Shown here: one piece after another, positions 21,372 to 30,224 of the stretch
Layout: each line of letters begins with the position of its first letter
Numbering within the stretch: position 1 is the first letter of the stretch
NCBI GenBank assembly: GCA_027021385.1
Contig: JALUUL010000072.1
Coordinates: 30,131 to 94,130 of the forward strand
Length of the DNA stretch: 64,000 nucleotides
Reading direction: 5' to 3'
DNA from: Planctomycetota bacterium
GTDB taxonomy: Bacteria; Planctomycetota; UBA1135; GCA-002748355
Position numbers and translations under genes: made by a program
The notes under the pieces: model-generated
Databases searched by the model: none
Seen by the model: only the letters and a program-made list of their open reading frames with translations
Told to the model about the DNA's origin: nothing

Positions 21372-22094
21372 ATGGAGCCCAAGTCCGACGTCCTGGCCAC
21401 GCTGGAAGCGAAGGCGCGGCGCACCTCGATCGAGGAACTCAAGCAGCGTGGACGCAGGAGCGTCCGCGTCATCAAGGCGAGCGACATCAAGCGCCTGATC
21501 GAGCAGGCCGTCGAACGCGCCGTCGCCGGGAGCGACTATCTCTCCCGGAAAGAGGTGGATGACCTCATCGACAAGGCGCAGTCCGAGTTCGAAGAACTGA
21601 AACGGGAGAGGGAGGCGGAACACGAGGCCGCCGCGCGTCACGCGAAGGAGGTCGAGGCCCTGAGGGCCGAGATCGCGAAGCGGGACGAGGAACTGGAGGA
21701 ACTCAGGCGCCGGCTCGATCAGGGCGCGGGAAGCACCTCGGGCGGAGACCCGGCCTCATCGGCCTTGATGATGAAGATGATGGAGGAACTCCTGACCTTG
21801 AAGGGCCAGGTCGGGGGCGGAGAACCGGAAGGGGGCGGAGGAACGGACGCGATCGCGGCCAAGATCGAGTCCATCGCCTCTGCTCTGGACGAAAAGCTCG
21901 AGCGTTTCGGGAAGAAGATGGGCGTCAGTACCGCGGTCGAGACCGAGGTGGATTTCGACGGACTCGTCTCCCGGACCGTCGAGGATTCAGACAAGCTCGA
22001 GAGCAATCTCGACAACGTCGAGGTCGAGAAACGCACCGGGGCCGGGATCGCCGGAAACCTGGCCCGGATGAAGAAACTCCGGGGAGGAGAGTGA
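21372..22094 (+). CDS. Coiled-coil protein next to an actin-like ATPase
   Basis: The protein has 240 residues from the ATG at 21372 (purine-rich AGGGGGA upstream); a longer frame begins at 21303. A basic N-terminal helix (LEAKARRTSIEELKQRGRRSVRVIKASDIKRLI) is followed by a long heptad-rich coiled coil (about residues 60-120, rich in Glu/Lys/Arg/Leu). A Gly-rich linker and a second helical part with acidic Val/Asp repeats come next. No known family is recognised. Its stop overlaps a possible GTG of the next gene, and the annotated start of that gene is 86 bp downstream, so they form an operon. Inference: it is a filament partner or membrane/DNA adaptor of the ATPase. Confidence 0.65.
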   Translation: MEPKSDVLATLEAKARRTSIEELKQRGRRSVRVIKASDIKRLIEQAVERAVAGSDYLSRKEVDDLIDKAQSEFEELKREREAEHEAAARHAKEVEALRAEIAKRDEELEELRRRLDQGAGSTSGGDPASSALMMKMMEELLTLKGQVGGGEPEGGGGTDAIAAKIESIASALDEKLERFGKKMGVSTAVETEVDFDGLVSRTVEDSDKLESNLDNVEVEKRTGAGIAGNLARMKKLRGGE

Positions 22095-22180
22095 TCCCGG
22101 GCTACGGCCCGGGGAAGCCCCGACCCGATAGGAGAGGAAACGCGAACCAGGAATCCGAGAGACCCAGGGGGACCTCAGAA

Positions 22181-23257
22181 ATGGACCAGGAAAAGACCGA
22201 GGACCGGAACGTCATGGAAGAAGACGCCATCCATACCGAATCGCAGCCCGGCGGGGAGGCCTCGACTTCCCAGCTCTTGGGCAAGGGCTTGGACATCGGC
22301 ACGGCGAACATCGCGGCCGCGGTCCAGACGGAGGACGGAGGGGTTTCGGTCACGGTCGAGCGGAACGCCTTTCTCGACATCAAGGCCGATGTCTATTCCA
22401 AGAACATGCTGACGAAGCTCAAGGTCCCCTATGTCGTCCACAACGGCAAGATGATCGTCCTCGGGCAGTCGGCCTTCGAACTCGCGAACATCTTCAGCCG
22501 GGAGACCCGGCGCCCGATGAGCGACGGTCTGATCTCCCCCTCCGACGTGGACGCCCTCCCGATGATCAAGCTCATCATCGAGAAGGTCCTGGGCGAGCCC
22601 GCCCAGAGCGGGGAGAACTGCTACTTCTCGGTGCCTGCGGAATCGATCGATGCGGACAACAACGTGATCTATCACCAGGGACTCTTCGAGGGTCTCCTGA
22701 AGAAGATGGGGTACAACGCGAAGGCCATCAACGAGGCCCACGCCCTGGTCTTCGCCGAGCTGGCCGAGCAGGACTTCACCGGCATCGGCCTTTCCTTCGG
22801 CGGGGGCATGGTGAACGCCTGCGTCTGCTACAAGACGATCCCGGCCCTCTCCTTCTCCGTGGCCCGCGGCGGCGACTGGATCGACAAGAACGTTGCCCAG
22901 GTCCTCGGCATCAAGGCCAGCAAGGCGACGCACCTCAAGGAATCGGGCATCGACATCCGCAACCCGAAAAACCGCGAGGAGGAGGCGATTGCGATCTACT
23001 ACCGCAACCTCATCCACTATCTGATGGAGAACCTGAGCCTGCGGTTCCAGTCGGGGCAGGACATGCCGACCTTCCCCGAGCCGGTGGACATCGTCTGCTC
23101 GGGGGGCACCTCGCTCGTCGGCGGCTTCATCGAGGTCTTTCGGGACGAGTTCTCGAAGCTCGATTTCCCGATCCCGATCAAGAACATCTTCCGCGCCGAG
23201 GAGGCCCTGAACTCCGTCGCGAAGGGATGCCTGGTCGCCGCCGCGATCGGCGAGTGA
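22181..23257 (+). CDS. Divergent actin/Hsp70-fold ATPase
   Basis: The protein has 358 residues from the ATG at 22181, preceded by AGGGGG; an upstream GTG at 22091 would add 30 poor residues. Phosphate-1 loop GLDIGTAN (36-43), a catalytic-region Glu in NEAHAL (185), phosphate-2 loop LSFGGGMVNA (204-213) and adenosine motif CSGGTSLVGG (306-315) place it in the actin/Hsp70/MreB superfamily. It lacks the large Hsp70 C-terminus and is the length of MreB/ParM. In phosphate-2 the usual Asp before GGG is replaced (Ser-Phe). The first 33 residues are acidic and likely disordered. Pairing with a coiled-coil gene suggests a cytoskeletal or assembly role; the exact family is unresolved. Confidence 0.75.
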   Translation: MDQEKTEDRNVMEEDAIHTESQPGGEASTSQLLGKGLDIGTANIAAAVQTEDGGVSVTVERNAFLDIKADVYSKNMLTKLKVPYVVHNGKMIVLGQSAFELANIFSRETRRPMSDGLISPSDVDALPMIKLIIEKVLGEPAQSGENCYFSVPAESIDADNNVIYHQGLFEGLLKKMGYNAKAINEAHALVFAELAEQDFTGIGLSFGGGMVNACVCYKTIPALSFSVARGGDWIDKNVAQVLGIKASKATHLKESGIDIRNPKNREEEAIAIYYRNLIHYLMENLSLRFQSGQDMPTFPEPVDIVCSGGTSLVGGFIEVFRDEFSKLDFPIPIKNIFRAEEALNSVAKGCLVAAAIGE

Positions 23258-23274
23258 CGCCGGATCCGGTCTGA

Positions 23275-23310
23275 GGACGGGGAGGGGAGCCCGGGCTTCC
23301 CTCCCCGTCC
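23275..23310 (+). terminator. Strong hairpin after the actin-like gene
   Basis: A 12-bp perfect stem (23275-23286 with 23299-23310) encloses AGCCCGGGCT, itself self-complementary, so the full 36 bp can fold almost end to end. It begins 18 bp after the stop codon. There is no T tract, but the position and strength fit a transcription terminator. Confidence 0.55.
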
Positions 23311-23429
23311 CCATGTACGGCCCCCCCGGAACGGACGCCGCCTTTAAGGTTCTCGCCCGGGTCGGGGCCTCCCCGCGGGCTTCGTCCTTTCACGGTTGTC
23401 TAGGCGGGCGCCGGTGTTAGAAAAGGGGG

Positions 23430-24137
23430 ATGCGCGTTCGTGTCCTGTTCTTCGCCGCCGTTCGAGAGATCGCCGGAACCGGGGAGGTCGCGCGGGATCT
23501 CGAGGAGGGAGCGAGGCTCCGGGACCTGGATCTCCTTCTGAAGAAGGACTTCCCGGCCCTCGAGGGGCTTCCCTTCCTCTACGCCTTGAACCAGGACTAC
23601 GCCGGGCCCGACCGGAAGCTCGAGGACGGCGACGAGGTCGCGCTGATCCCCGCGATCAGCGGAGGGGCGGGGCTTCCCGAGTTCGCCTTCACCGAGGAGC
23701 CGATCGCCCTCGATCCGCTGCTTAAGGAGGCGAGGAGCGACCGTGACGGGGCGGTCGTCGTCTTCCTGGGGACGACCCGGAACCATCACGAGGGAAGGGA
23801 GGTCGAGGATCTCGCCTACGAGGCCTACGAGGACATGGCCCGGCGGAAGATGGAATCCCTGCTCGGGGAGATCCGCGGCGGCAGGGATCTGGGCCGCGTC
23901 CTCGTGCGGCATCGCCTCGGAAGGGTCCCGATCGGCGAGGCGAGCATCGTCGTCGTGGCCGCCGCCCCGCACCGGAAGGAGGCCTTCGAGGCGGCGCGGG
24001 AACTGATGGACCGGATCAAGGCGGAGGTTCCGATCTTCAAGAAGGAGCGTCTCGCCGGCGGGGGGGAGGCCCGTTGGGTCGGAGAACTCCCCGAACCCCG
24101 TGACCGGACTTGCAATCGGGACGAGTCGCGGGGATGA
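23430..24137 (+). CDS. moaX: MoaD-MoaE fusion, molybdopterin synthase (MoaX type)
   Basis: The protein has 235 residues. Residues 1-79 are a MoaD beta-grasp domain ending ALIPAISGG (Gly78-Gly79). In stand-alone MoaD this Gly-Gly is the free C-terminus that becomes thiocarboxylated. Here it runs straight into a MoaE domain (FAFTEEPIALDPLL; GTTRNHHEGREVEDLAYEAY; IFKKERLAGGGEARWVG with the catalytic lysines). The complex inserts the dithiolene sulfurs in molybdenum cofactor synthesis. Mycobacterial MoaX has the same layout and is cleaved after the Gly-Gly to become active; cleavage is inferred here. The last 15 residues are untypical of MoaE. Confidence 0.9.
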   Translation: MRVRVLFFAAVREIAGTGEVARDLEEGARLRDLDLLLKKDFPALEGLPFLYALNQDYAGPDRKLEDGDEVALIPAISGGAGLPEFAFTEEPIALDPLLKEARSDRDGAVVVFLGTTRNHHEGREVEDLAYEAYEDMARRKMESLLGEIRGGRDLGRVLVRHRLGRVPIGEASIVVVAAAPHRKEAFEAARELMDRIKAEVPIFKKERLAGGGEARWVGELPEPRDRTCNRDESRG

Positions 24138-24252
24138 AGAAGGAAACGACGGAGTCCCGGGCGGCCCCGGCCGGGGGGACCGGAGACTCCCGATCGCGGA
24201 CTTCCCTCGAACCGGGGGGAGCGAGGAAACGAAACGACCAGGAGAACTGCCG

Positions 24253-25740
24253 ATGCGCGTGTCCGTGAAGTCCGGGGCGGCGACCGCCCTGCGTTGCGAC
24301 CTCTGGGTCCATCTGTTCTGCCGGGGCGAGAAGCCCGAGGTCCCGAGGGGGTTCGAGGAGTCGATGGCGGCCGCGAAGAAGGCCGGGGACCTGCCCGCCT
24401 CCTTCGGGGCCTCCTGCATGCTCTATCCCTCGGGGCGGGCCGGACAGAAGCGCGTGCTCCTCCTCTGCGCCGGGAAGCGGTCCGACCTCGACGAAGACAA
24501 GATGCGCCGCCTGGCGGCCAAGGTCGTGACCCGTGCCGAGGCCCTCGGGGTCGCCGGTCCGGTGCTCGTTCCCTCCGCGGGCTGTCTGCGGGCTCTTTCC
24601 GAGGAGCGCCTCGGGCTCCTGATCGGGGAGGGGGCCGTGCTCGGCGCCTACCGTTACGTGCCGCCGTCCAAGGAGAAGCCGAAGGCGCCGAAGTGCCGGA
24701 GCCTTTCCGTCGCGGTCCTCTCGGGCCGCTCCTCGCGGAAATTGTCCGCCTCCGTCAAGCGGGGGGTCCTCCGGGGGGAGGCCGTCTGTTTCGCGCGCGA
24801 CCTCGGGAACAAGCCGGGCAACGAGATGACCCCGAGCGCGCTGGCCCGGGAGGCGAGGAAGCTCGCCGGTCCGAGGCTCAGGGTCAAGGTCCTCGGCGAG
24901 GCCGACATGAAGCGCCTCAGGATGGGCGCCCTGCTCGGCGTATCGAGGGGTTCGCGCGAACCCGCGAAGCTGATCCTCCTCGACTGGAATCCCCCCGGCG
25001 CGAAGAAGACGGTCTGCGTCGTCGGGAAGGGCCTGACCTTCGACGCAGGCGGCATCAGTCTGAAGCCGGGCGCCGGGATGGACGAGATGCGCTACGACAT
25101 GTGCGGTTCGGCCGCGGTTCTCGGCCTCTTCCACGGCATCGCGTCGGGGGCCCTCAAACCCGCCTGCCGCGTCGTCGGGGTCGTGCCCTCCTCGGAGAAC
25201 CTTCCCGACGGGGACGCCCAGAAACCCGGCGACATCGTCCGCGCCTGCGACGGGACGACGATCGAGGTCCTGAACACCGACGCCGAGGGCCGTTTGATCC
25301 TCGCCGACGCCCTGGCCTACGCGCGCAAGACCTACAAGCCGGACACGATCGTCGACCTCGCGACCTTGACCGGGGCCGTGATCCTCGCCCTGGGGCACGA
25401 GATGAGCGCCGTCATGGGGAACGACCAGAAGCTCTGCGACGCGATCAAGGCCGCGGGGGAGCGTTCCGGAGACCGGGTCTGGCAGCTTCCGCTCTGGGAA
25501 ATCCACCGCGAACAGATGAAGAGCAAGTTCGCGGACATCAAGAACATCAACAAGGGGCGCGCGGAGGGAGCGGGCTCGACCTCGGGGGGGGCCTTCCTGT
25601 CCTACTTCGTCGGGGACACCCCCTGGGCCCATCTCGACATCGCCGGTTCGGCCTGGGGGGCGAAGCAGAACGAGTACTACAAGGGGGGGGCGACCGGGGT
25701 CGGCGTGCGGCTCCTGCTCGACTGGCTCGAACGAGGATGA
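24253..25740 (+). CDS. pepA: Leucyl aminopeptidase (M17 family)
   Basis: The protein has 495 residues from the ATG at 24253, with AGGAG 7 bases upstream. The M17 metal-site motifs are complete: GKGLTFDAGGISLKP (Lys and Asp ligands), MDEMRYDMCGSAAVLG, and NTDAEGRLILADAL (Asp/Glu ligands and the catalytic Arg). The N-terminal macro-like domain is divergent, as is usual. The enzyme is a hexameric cytoplasmic di-metal aminopeptidase that removes N-terminal residues in peptide turnover; some homologues also bind DNA. Its stop lies 10 bp before the next gene. Confidence 0.95.
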   Translation: MRVSVKSGAATALRCDLWVHLFCRGEKPEVPRGFEESMAAAKKAGDLPASFGASCMLYPSGRAGQKRVLLLCAGKRSDLDEDKMRRLAAKVVTRAEALGVAGPVLVPSAGCLRALSEERLGLLIGEGAVLGAYRYVPPSKEKPKAPKCRSLSVAVLSGRSSRKLSASVKRGVLRGEAVCFARDLGNKPGNEMTPSALAREARKLAGPRLRVKVLGEADMKRLRMGALLGVSRGSREPAKLILLDWNPPGAKKTVCVVGKGLTFDAGGISLKPGAGMDEMRYDMCGSAAVLGLFHGIASGALKPACRVVGVVPSSENLPDGDAQKPGDIVRACDGTTIEVLNTDAEGRLILADALAYARKTYKPDTIVDLATLTGAVILALGHEMSAVMGNDQKLCDAIKAAGERSGDRVWQLPLWEIHREQMKSKFADIKNINKGRAEGAGSTSGGAFLSYFVGDTPWAHLDIAGSAWGAKQNEYYKGGATGVGVRLLLDWLERG

Positions 25741-25750
25741 GGAAGGGGGC

Positions 25751-27169
25751 ATGAGGGCCGCCCTTCACGGCGCCTTGCTGCTCGGGCTCTGCGCCTGCGG
25801 TCCGGAGGCCCGGACGGGGCTTCCCGACCACCCGGGAGAGGCCCTGCCCGCTCCGAGCCACCTCGTCTGCCTCTGGTCCCCCCCTCTTCCGATCCCCCTT
25901 CAACTCGAATCCCTCCTCCCCCTTCCCTCGGTGTTCCTCGAAGGGCCGGGAGGGCTGTCCTTCCTCTCGGTGGAGGGAAGGAAGGGGGGTCCGTTCCTTC
26001 CGATGGCCGTCGTCGACCTCGAGAAGGAGGCCGAGACCGCGAGGGCGCTGGCGGTCCTCCAGGGACTCCCGCCGACCCGGGTGCGCTACATGGCCAGGGG
26101 CCGGGAGCTTCGAATGCGTCCGGCCCTCGATCCAGCCCAGATCTCCCCCGAGATCCTCGCCCGGCGGGACTGGTTCCGGGCGAGCCGCGACGCGGTGCGC
26201 ATGCCGGGGGATTCCGGAGGGGGCTTCTTCGAGTTGCATGCCGATCCGGCCCGCCTGGTCGAGGCACTGCTGCGCCGGAGCGGCGGGAGGCCCGGACGGC
26301 GCGGGGCCGCGCCCCTGCTCCGGCGGGGGATCGAGAGTCTCGGGCTCGATTCGATCCTGACCGTCGGTCTCCGCCTCGTCCCCTCCGGAAGAGGAAAGGA
26401 GGGGGGCTTCGAGGGAAGGGTCGCCTTCCGTCTCGCGCGGAAACCCGTCGGCCTCGTCCGCCTCCTCCTTCCCGGAGGGGAGGACCGGGCCTTCCCGTCC
26501 TGGGAGGACCTGCCCCGGAAGGGGAACGCCCTCTTCCTCCGCGCGGATTTCGCGGGGTTGCGCAGGGAGTTCCTGGATCTCCTGCGGGGGGACGGCCGGG
26601 ATCTCTTCGGGGAAGCGCTCGCGCAGTTCGGGGCGCGGGGCGGGGAGCCCCTTCTCGGGCCGTTCTTCGATCCTAAGTTCGGGGCCTTGCTAGGGCGGGA
26701 AATCCTGGCCCTGGACCCCGAGGGATGGACCGGGCGATGGATCCGGAAGGGGCCCGCCCCGATCTCGGTCCCCTTCTGCCTCGCGGTCTCGTTGAAGGAC
26801 CCGGAGGGCATGCGCGCCTGGCTCGATCGGAAGGCCGGATCCCGCGGGCCGGGGATCCGCCTCTTCGATCTGGCCCGGAGGGAGGGGGGATGGAGGATTC
26901 GGATCCTCGGCCAGAGCTTCGAGGCTTCGATCCGCGCGGGTTGGCTCTGCCTGTCGAACCAGAGAGCCCGGGCTTTCGTCGCAAGGCTCGAGAAGGCGCT
27001 CGCCGCGGCCTCGAAGCGGAAGCCCGGGCGGGGTTTCCGCGCGCGGGGGCGGTTCGTCCTCGAGGGTCCCCTCCGGGGGGGGAAGGATCCCGCGGCGGAC
27101 CCGCGCCGTTTCGAGTTCCGCCTTCGCCGCGCCGGATGGGGCCTCGTGGGCTCCCTCAGCGGTCCATGA
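25751..27169 (+). CDS. Putative lipoprotein of unknown function
   Basis: The protein has 472 residues. The N-terminus MRAALHGALLLGLCAC has a short hydrophobic core and a Cys at residue 14 or 16, so it is probably a lipoprotein. The body is rich in Arg, Leu and Gly with alternating strands and helices, including a repeated pattern (IRAGWLCLSNQRARAFVARLE) that resembles planctomycete DUF3352-like outer proteins. No catalytic motif is seen. It follows pepA by 10 bp. Its 3' end overlaps the convergent phosphofructokinase gene by 14 bp. Confidence 0.6.
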   Translation: MRAALHGALLLGLCACGPEARTGLPDHPGEALPAPSHLVCLWSPPLPIPLQLESLLPLPSVFLEGPGGLSFLSVEGRKGGPFLPMAVVDLEKEAETARALAVLQGLPPTRVRYMARGRELRMRPALDPAQISPEILARRDWFRASRDAVRMPGDSGGGFFELHADPARLVEALLRRSGGRPGRRGAAPLLRRGIESLGLDSILTVGLRLVPSGRGKEGGFEGRVAFRLARKPVGLVRLLLPGGEDRAFPSWEDLPRKGNALFLRADFAGLRREFLDLLRGDGRDLFGEALAQFGARGGEPLLGPFFDPKFGALLGREILALDPEGWTGRWIRKGPAPISVPFCLAVSLKDPEGMRAWLDRKAGSRGPGIRLFDLARREGGWRIRILGQSFEASIRAGWLCLSNQRARAFVARLEKALAAASKRKPGRGFRARGRFVLEGPLRGGKDPAADPRRFEFRLRRAGWGLVGSLSGP

Positions 27170-28409
27170 CGAGGACGGGCGAATAGCGTCTCACGAGGCT
27201 CTCCTCGTCCATCCGGGCCGTCGCGGCGAGTTTCGCCCGTTCCTCGGGATCCTCGAGGTTCTTCCGGCGCAGCCTGAGCTGGTAACGGGTCGAGACGAGG
27301 AAGGATTCGGTATGGGTGTCGACGTAGCGGATCCGGGTCGTGCCGGTCCTCGGGTCGGCGAAATGGTCGAAGGGGAAGACGACGACCCGCCCCATGTGGC
27401 GGCAGACGATCCCGTTCTCGTTGCCGGTCGCGATCGCGTTCATCGCCCCGAAGCCGAGGTCCCGGGTGTATTCGGCGTCGAAGGGGATCGGGGCCGCGCA
27501 GCGGAGTTCGTAGCCGACGAGCTTCTCCATGATGCTGACCTCGACCCCGCGTTCCTTGAAGGATTCGGTGATGTGCTTGCGCAGGGCGTAGCCCATCGGG
27601 AGGTCCGTCAGCCGGATCTTGCCGTGGGGGTCGCGCTCCATCCCGTGCTGCCGTTGGAGTTCCTTGGGGTCGATCCTCTCCGCCAGCCCTTCGGCGAGGA
27701 CGACGACGCCGTCCCTGCGTCCCTCGGAAAGCCTCCTCAGGATCGTCGCTTCGATCGGCAGCGCGAGGTCGGTCAGTTTCAGGTGCTCCTCGCCGAATTC
27801 CTCGGGGATCAGGGTCAGGCTCGCTCCGGCCGCCTTCCCGATGCCCAGCGCGAGATGGCCGGCGTTGCGGCCCATCGTGACGACGAGATACCACCTTCCC
27901 GTCGTCTTCGCGTCCTCCATCAGGGACTGGACGACGGAAACGCCGTAGTGCCGGGCGGTCTGGTAGCCGAAGGTCGAGAGTCCGCCCGGAAGGGGGATGT
28001 CGTTGTCAATCGTCTTCGGAACATGGACGACCTGGAGCATGTCCCCGGCGCAGGCGGCCAGGCGCGCGGCCGCGCCCGCGGTCCCGTCGCCCCCGATCGT
28101 GATCAGCGCCTCGACCCCCCGGCTCCGCAGCGCTTCGACGACCCTCTTGCAGACCTCCCTGTCCTGCACGCTGCCCCGTCTCGAGGTCAGGAGGATCGAT
28201 CCCCCGGTGAAATGGATCCTGGAGACATCGGGGATGTCCAGGTCGATCGTCCTTCCGGCGTCCCCCTGTTCGAGGTACTTCAGGCCCTCGAGGAATCCGA
28301 GCACCTTCCACCCCTGGTTCCTCGCTTCGATCGTGGCGGCGGCGATGACGCCGTTGATGCCCGGCGCCGGACCGCCGCCGACGAGGATGCCTACGACCGG
28401 TTCCTTCAT
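27156..28409 (-). CDS. 6-phosphofructokinase, donor type ambiguous
   Basis: The protein has 417 residues, longer than E. coli PfkA (320). The N-terminal nucleotide loop is GGGPAPGING (11-20), the phosphoryl-donor site is GGDGT (106-110), the catalytic loop is PKTIDND (131-137), and the substrate loops are MGRNAGHLAL and EKLVGYELRC. The Gly in GGDGT is the ATP-enzyme residue (PPi enzymes usually have Asp). The Lys of PKTIDND is the residue typical of PPi-type sequences (E. coli has Gly). Such a mixed signature is known in ATP-using members of the PPi-like clade, for example trypanosome PFK. It phosphorylates fructose 6-phosphate in glycolysis. Confidence 0.92.
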   Translation of the reverse strand: MKEPVVGILVGGGPAPGINGVIAAATIEARNQGWKVLGFLEGLKYLEQGDAGRTIDLDIPDVSRIHFTGGSILLTSRRGSVQDREVCKRVVEALRSRGVEALITIGGDGTAGAAARLAACAGDMLQVVHVPKTIDNDIPLPGGLSTFGYQTARHYGVSVVQSLMEDAKTTGRWYLVVTMGRNAGHLALGIGKAAGASLTLIPEEFGEEHLKLTDLALPIEATILRRLSEGRRDGVVVLAEGLAERIDPKELQRQHGMERDPHGKIRLTDLPMGYALRKHITESFKERGVEVSIMEKLVGYELRCAAPIPFDAEYTRDLGFGAMNAIATGNENGIVCRHMGRVVVFPFDHFADPRTGTTRIRYVDTHTESFLVSTRYQLRLRRKNLEDPEERAKLAATARMDEESLVRRYSPVLVMDR

Positions 28410-28508
28410 GCTTCGAGCCCCTCCCTCTCGGGCCTTCGTTCGAGCTTCTCCATCATCGCACGTTCCGGGCGCCCTTCGCCAGATCCGTCTCCGGCCTTCC
28501 CGGGAAGG

Positions 28509-30086
28509 CTAGAGATCCACGGGGAACGAAGTGCGTTTGAAATCGTTCCCGATCGATTTCAGGATTCGCGCATGGGTGAGATAGTCGCCGTTCACCTTCT
28601 TCAGGAAGAGGTGGATGACGTTGTCGAAGCTCGAGAGATAGAAGGCGGGCTCGATCGAGAGTTCGCCGGGATTGGACCCCCGGGGCACGAGGTCCACGAA
28701 GAAGCTCGTGACTTCCCGGTAGCGGAGGAGGTCGACGAGGGCGGGCACGAGGAAATCCTCTCCCTCGAGGAGCGGGAACCGTCCGTGCAGCTTGTAGATG
28801 TTGTCGAAGGCCAGGCGGCTGGCCCGGGCCTCGGGCCGCTCGCCCTTCGAGGCCTGGGCCATCTGGAGGATGTCCGAGACGAACTTCCCCGGACTCAGGA
28901 ACTCCGGGTGGAGGTAGAGGAGCCGGAAACTCGGGTTCAAGGCGGTCCGATCCTCCGTCATCAGGGGGGCGAGCCCCTCCCTCCGCCGGCAGATCCGTTC
29001 GACGGCGTTGCGGTCCTCCTTCGTCGAGACGAGAAGGCTCGTCTCCCCGAGTTTGGCGCCTTCGGCGAGGAAACGCAGGCAAAGGCGCGTGTAGCGCGTC
29101 CCGGGTTCGGCGAGGACGATCGTCGAGCTGAGCCGGGTCGGTCCGGTGCCCTCGAGGAAGGCCTCGCCGATCGAGGGGACGCAGAACGGAATCGGCTTCT
29201 CCCCCCGGGGGGGGACCTTGAACTCGCTGCGGTCTCTCGCGATCGAGAGCTGAGCGGGGACGGAGGGGTAGATGTGCGTGCCCGGCCCGCGCTCTCCTCG
29301 GGCGCCGAGGTATTGGTCGCGGACGACGCCCTTTCCGGCGATCGAGAAGTGGTGGGAGCCCCGGTAGTAGTATTGGTGGCGGGCTTTCAGGATCTCGATC
29401 TGGCGGGCCTTGAATCCGTTCGTCTCCTCGAAGCTCAAGTGGATCAGGACGTCGGTCGAGAGTTCCTCGGCCGAGGGGAAGCGCCCTCCGGCCTGGGCGT
29501 CTTCCTCCTGGATGAAGATGCCGTGGATGCGGTTGCGCATCAGCTCATGGCGGGTCTGCAGGAGGGTCGAGCGTTTCTGGAGGTAGTCGAGCCCGGTCAG
29601 GAGCAGCCCGACGTTGTCGATGCAGACCATCGCGACCGGATCGATGCGCTCGTAGTTCCCGATCTCCGCCTGGATCCAGCCGATGTCGATCCGGATGCCG
29701 GTGTTCGTCTGGGAGGGGTTGGCCTGGGTCAGGACGAGGAGGTTGCGGCCTCCCGAGGGGGCGTCGGTCTCCAGGCAGAGCTTGTGGGGGTTCTCCCCGT
29801 CGAGGAGCCGGATCTCTCCGGGAGCGCCGAAGTACCCGCCGAAGTCGTACTCGAGCTTCTTCTGGATGTCCTTCGGAGTCTGCTCGACGGAGTAGAAGAG
29901 GAACGTGCGGCCGCCCTGGTCGTCCCGCCACCAGGCCCGGACGAGCATCTCGAGCCCGAGCAGGGTCTTGCCGGTGCCGGTCTCGCCGGTCAGGAAGACG
30001 AAGGCCGCGCTCCCCTCGGGGAAGCGGATGCCGCCCCCGAGCAGGGCGTCCAGGCCGTCGATGCCGGTAGGTAGGATCTCGAACAC
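28509..30086 (-). CDS. KaiC-like tandem RecA-fold ATPase with a degenerate second domain
   Basis: The protein has 525 residues from a GTG at 30086 with AAGGGGG just upstream. Domain 1 (1-290) is KaiC/RadA-like: ILPTGIDGLDALLGGGIRF, Walker A GETGTGKT (34-41), and a Walker B-like VAMVCIDN. Domain 2 (about 310-525) keeps the fold (FCVPSIGEAFLEG, then a strand and loop AEPGTRYTRLC) but has lost the P-loop Gly-Lys-Thr. The protein may thus be an ATPase fused to a regulatory copy. It is not a clock KaiC by sequence: there is no KaiA/KaiB and no Ser/Thr phosphosite pair that I can see. It diverges from the phosphatase-like gene. Confidence 0.8.
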   Translation of the reverse strand: MFEILPTGIDGLDALLGGGIRFPEGSAAFVFLTGETGTGKTLLGLEMLVRAWWRDDQGGRTFLFYSVEQTPKDIQKKLEYDFGGYFGAPGEIRLLDGENPHKLCLETDAPSGGRNLLVLTQANPSQTNTGIRIDIGWIQAEIGNYERIDPVAMVCIDNVGLLLTGLDYLQKRSTLLQTRHELMRNRIHGIFIQEEDAQAGGRFPSAEELSTDVLIHLSFEETNGFKARQIEILKARHQYYYRGSHHFSIAGKGVVRDQYLGARGERGPGTHIYPSVPAQLSIARDRSEFKVPPRGEKPIPFCVPSIGEAFLEGTGPTRLSSTIVLAEPGTRYTRLCLRFLAEGAKLGETSLLVSTKEDRNAVERICRRREGLAPLMTEDRTALNPSFRLLYLHPEFLSPGKFVSDILQMAQASKGERPEARASRLAFDNIYKLHGRFPLLEGEDFLVPALVDLLRYREVTSFFVDLVPRGSNPGELSIEPAFYLSSFDNVIHLFLKKVNGDYLTHARILKSIGNDFKRTSFPVDL

Positions 30087-30224
30087 GAAGCCCCCTTGGA
30101 GTGGTCGCCGCGGATCCGCCGCTGTCGGTCCCGTACGCTACGGCTCGGGGCGGACGGGGGGAAGACCGGGTCTCCCGGGGGCGGGGCTTGCAGTCCCGGA
30201 CGCCTCCCGGCAGTCTTCGCGCCC

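Noticed and set aside
27312..30074. Plus-strand open frame of 920 codons
   Set aside because: Antisense to both phosphofructokinase and the KaiC-like gene; it spans two real genes and their gap.
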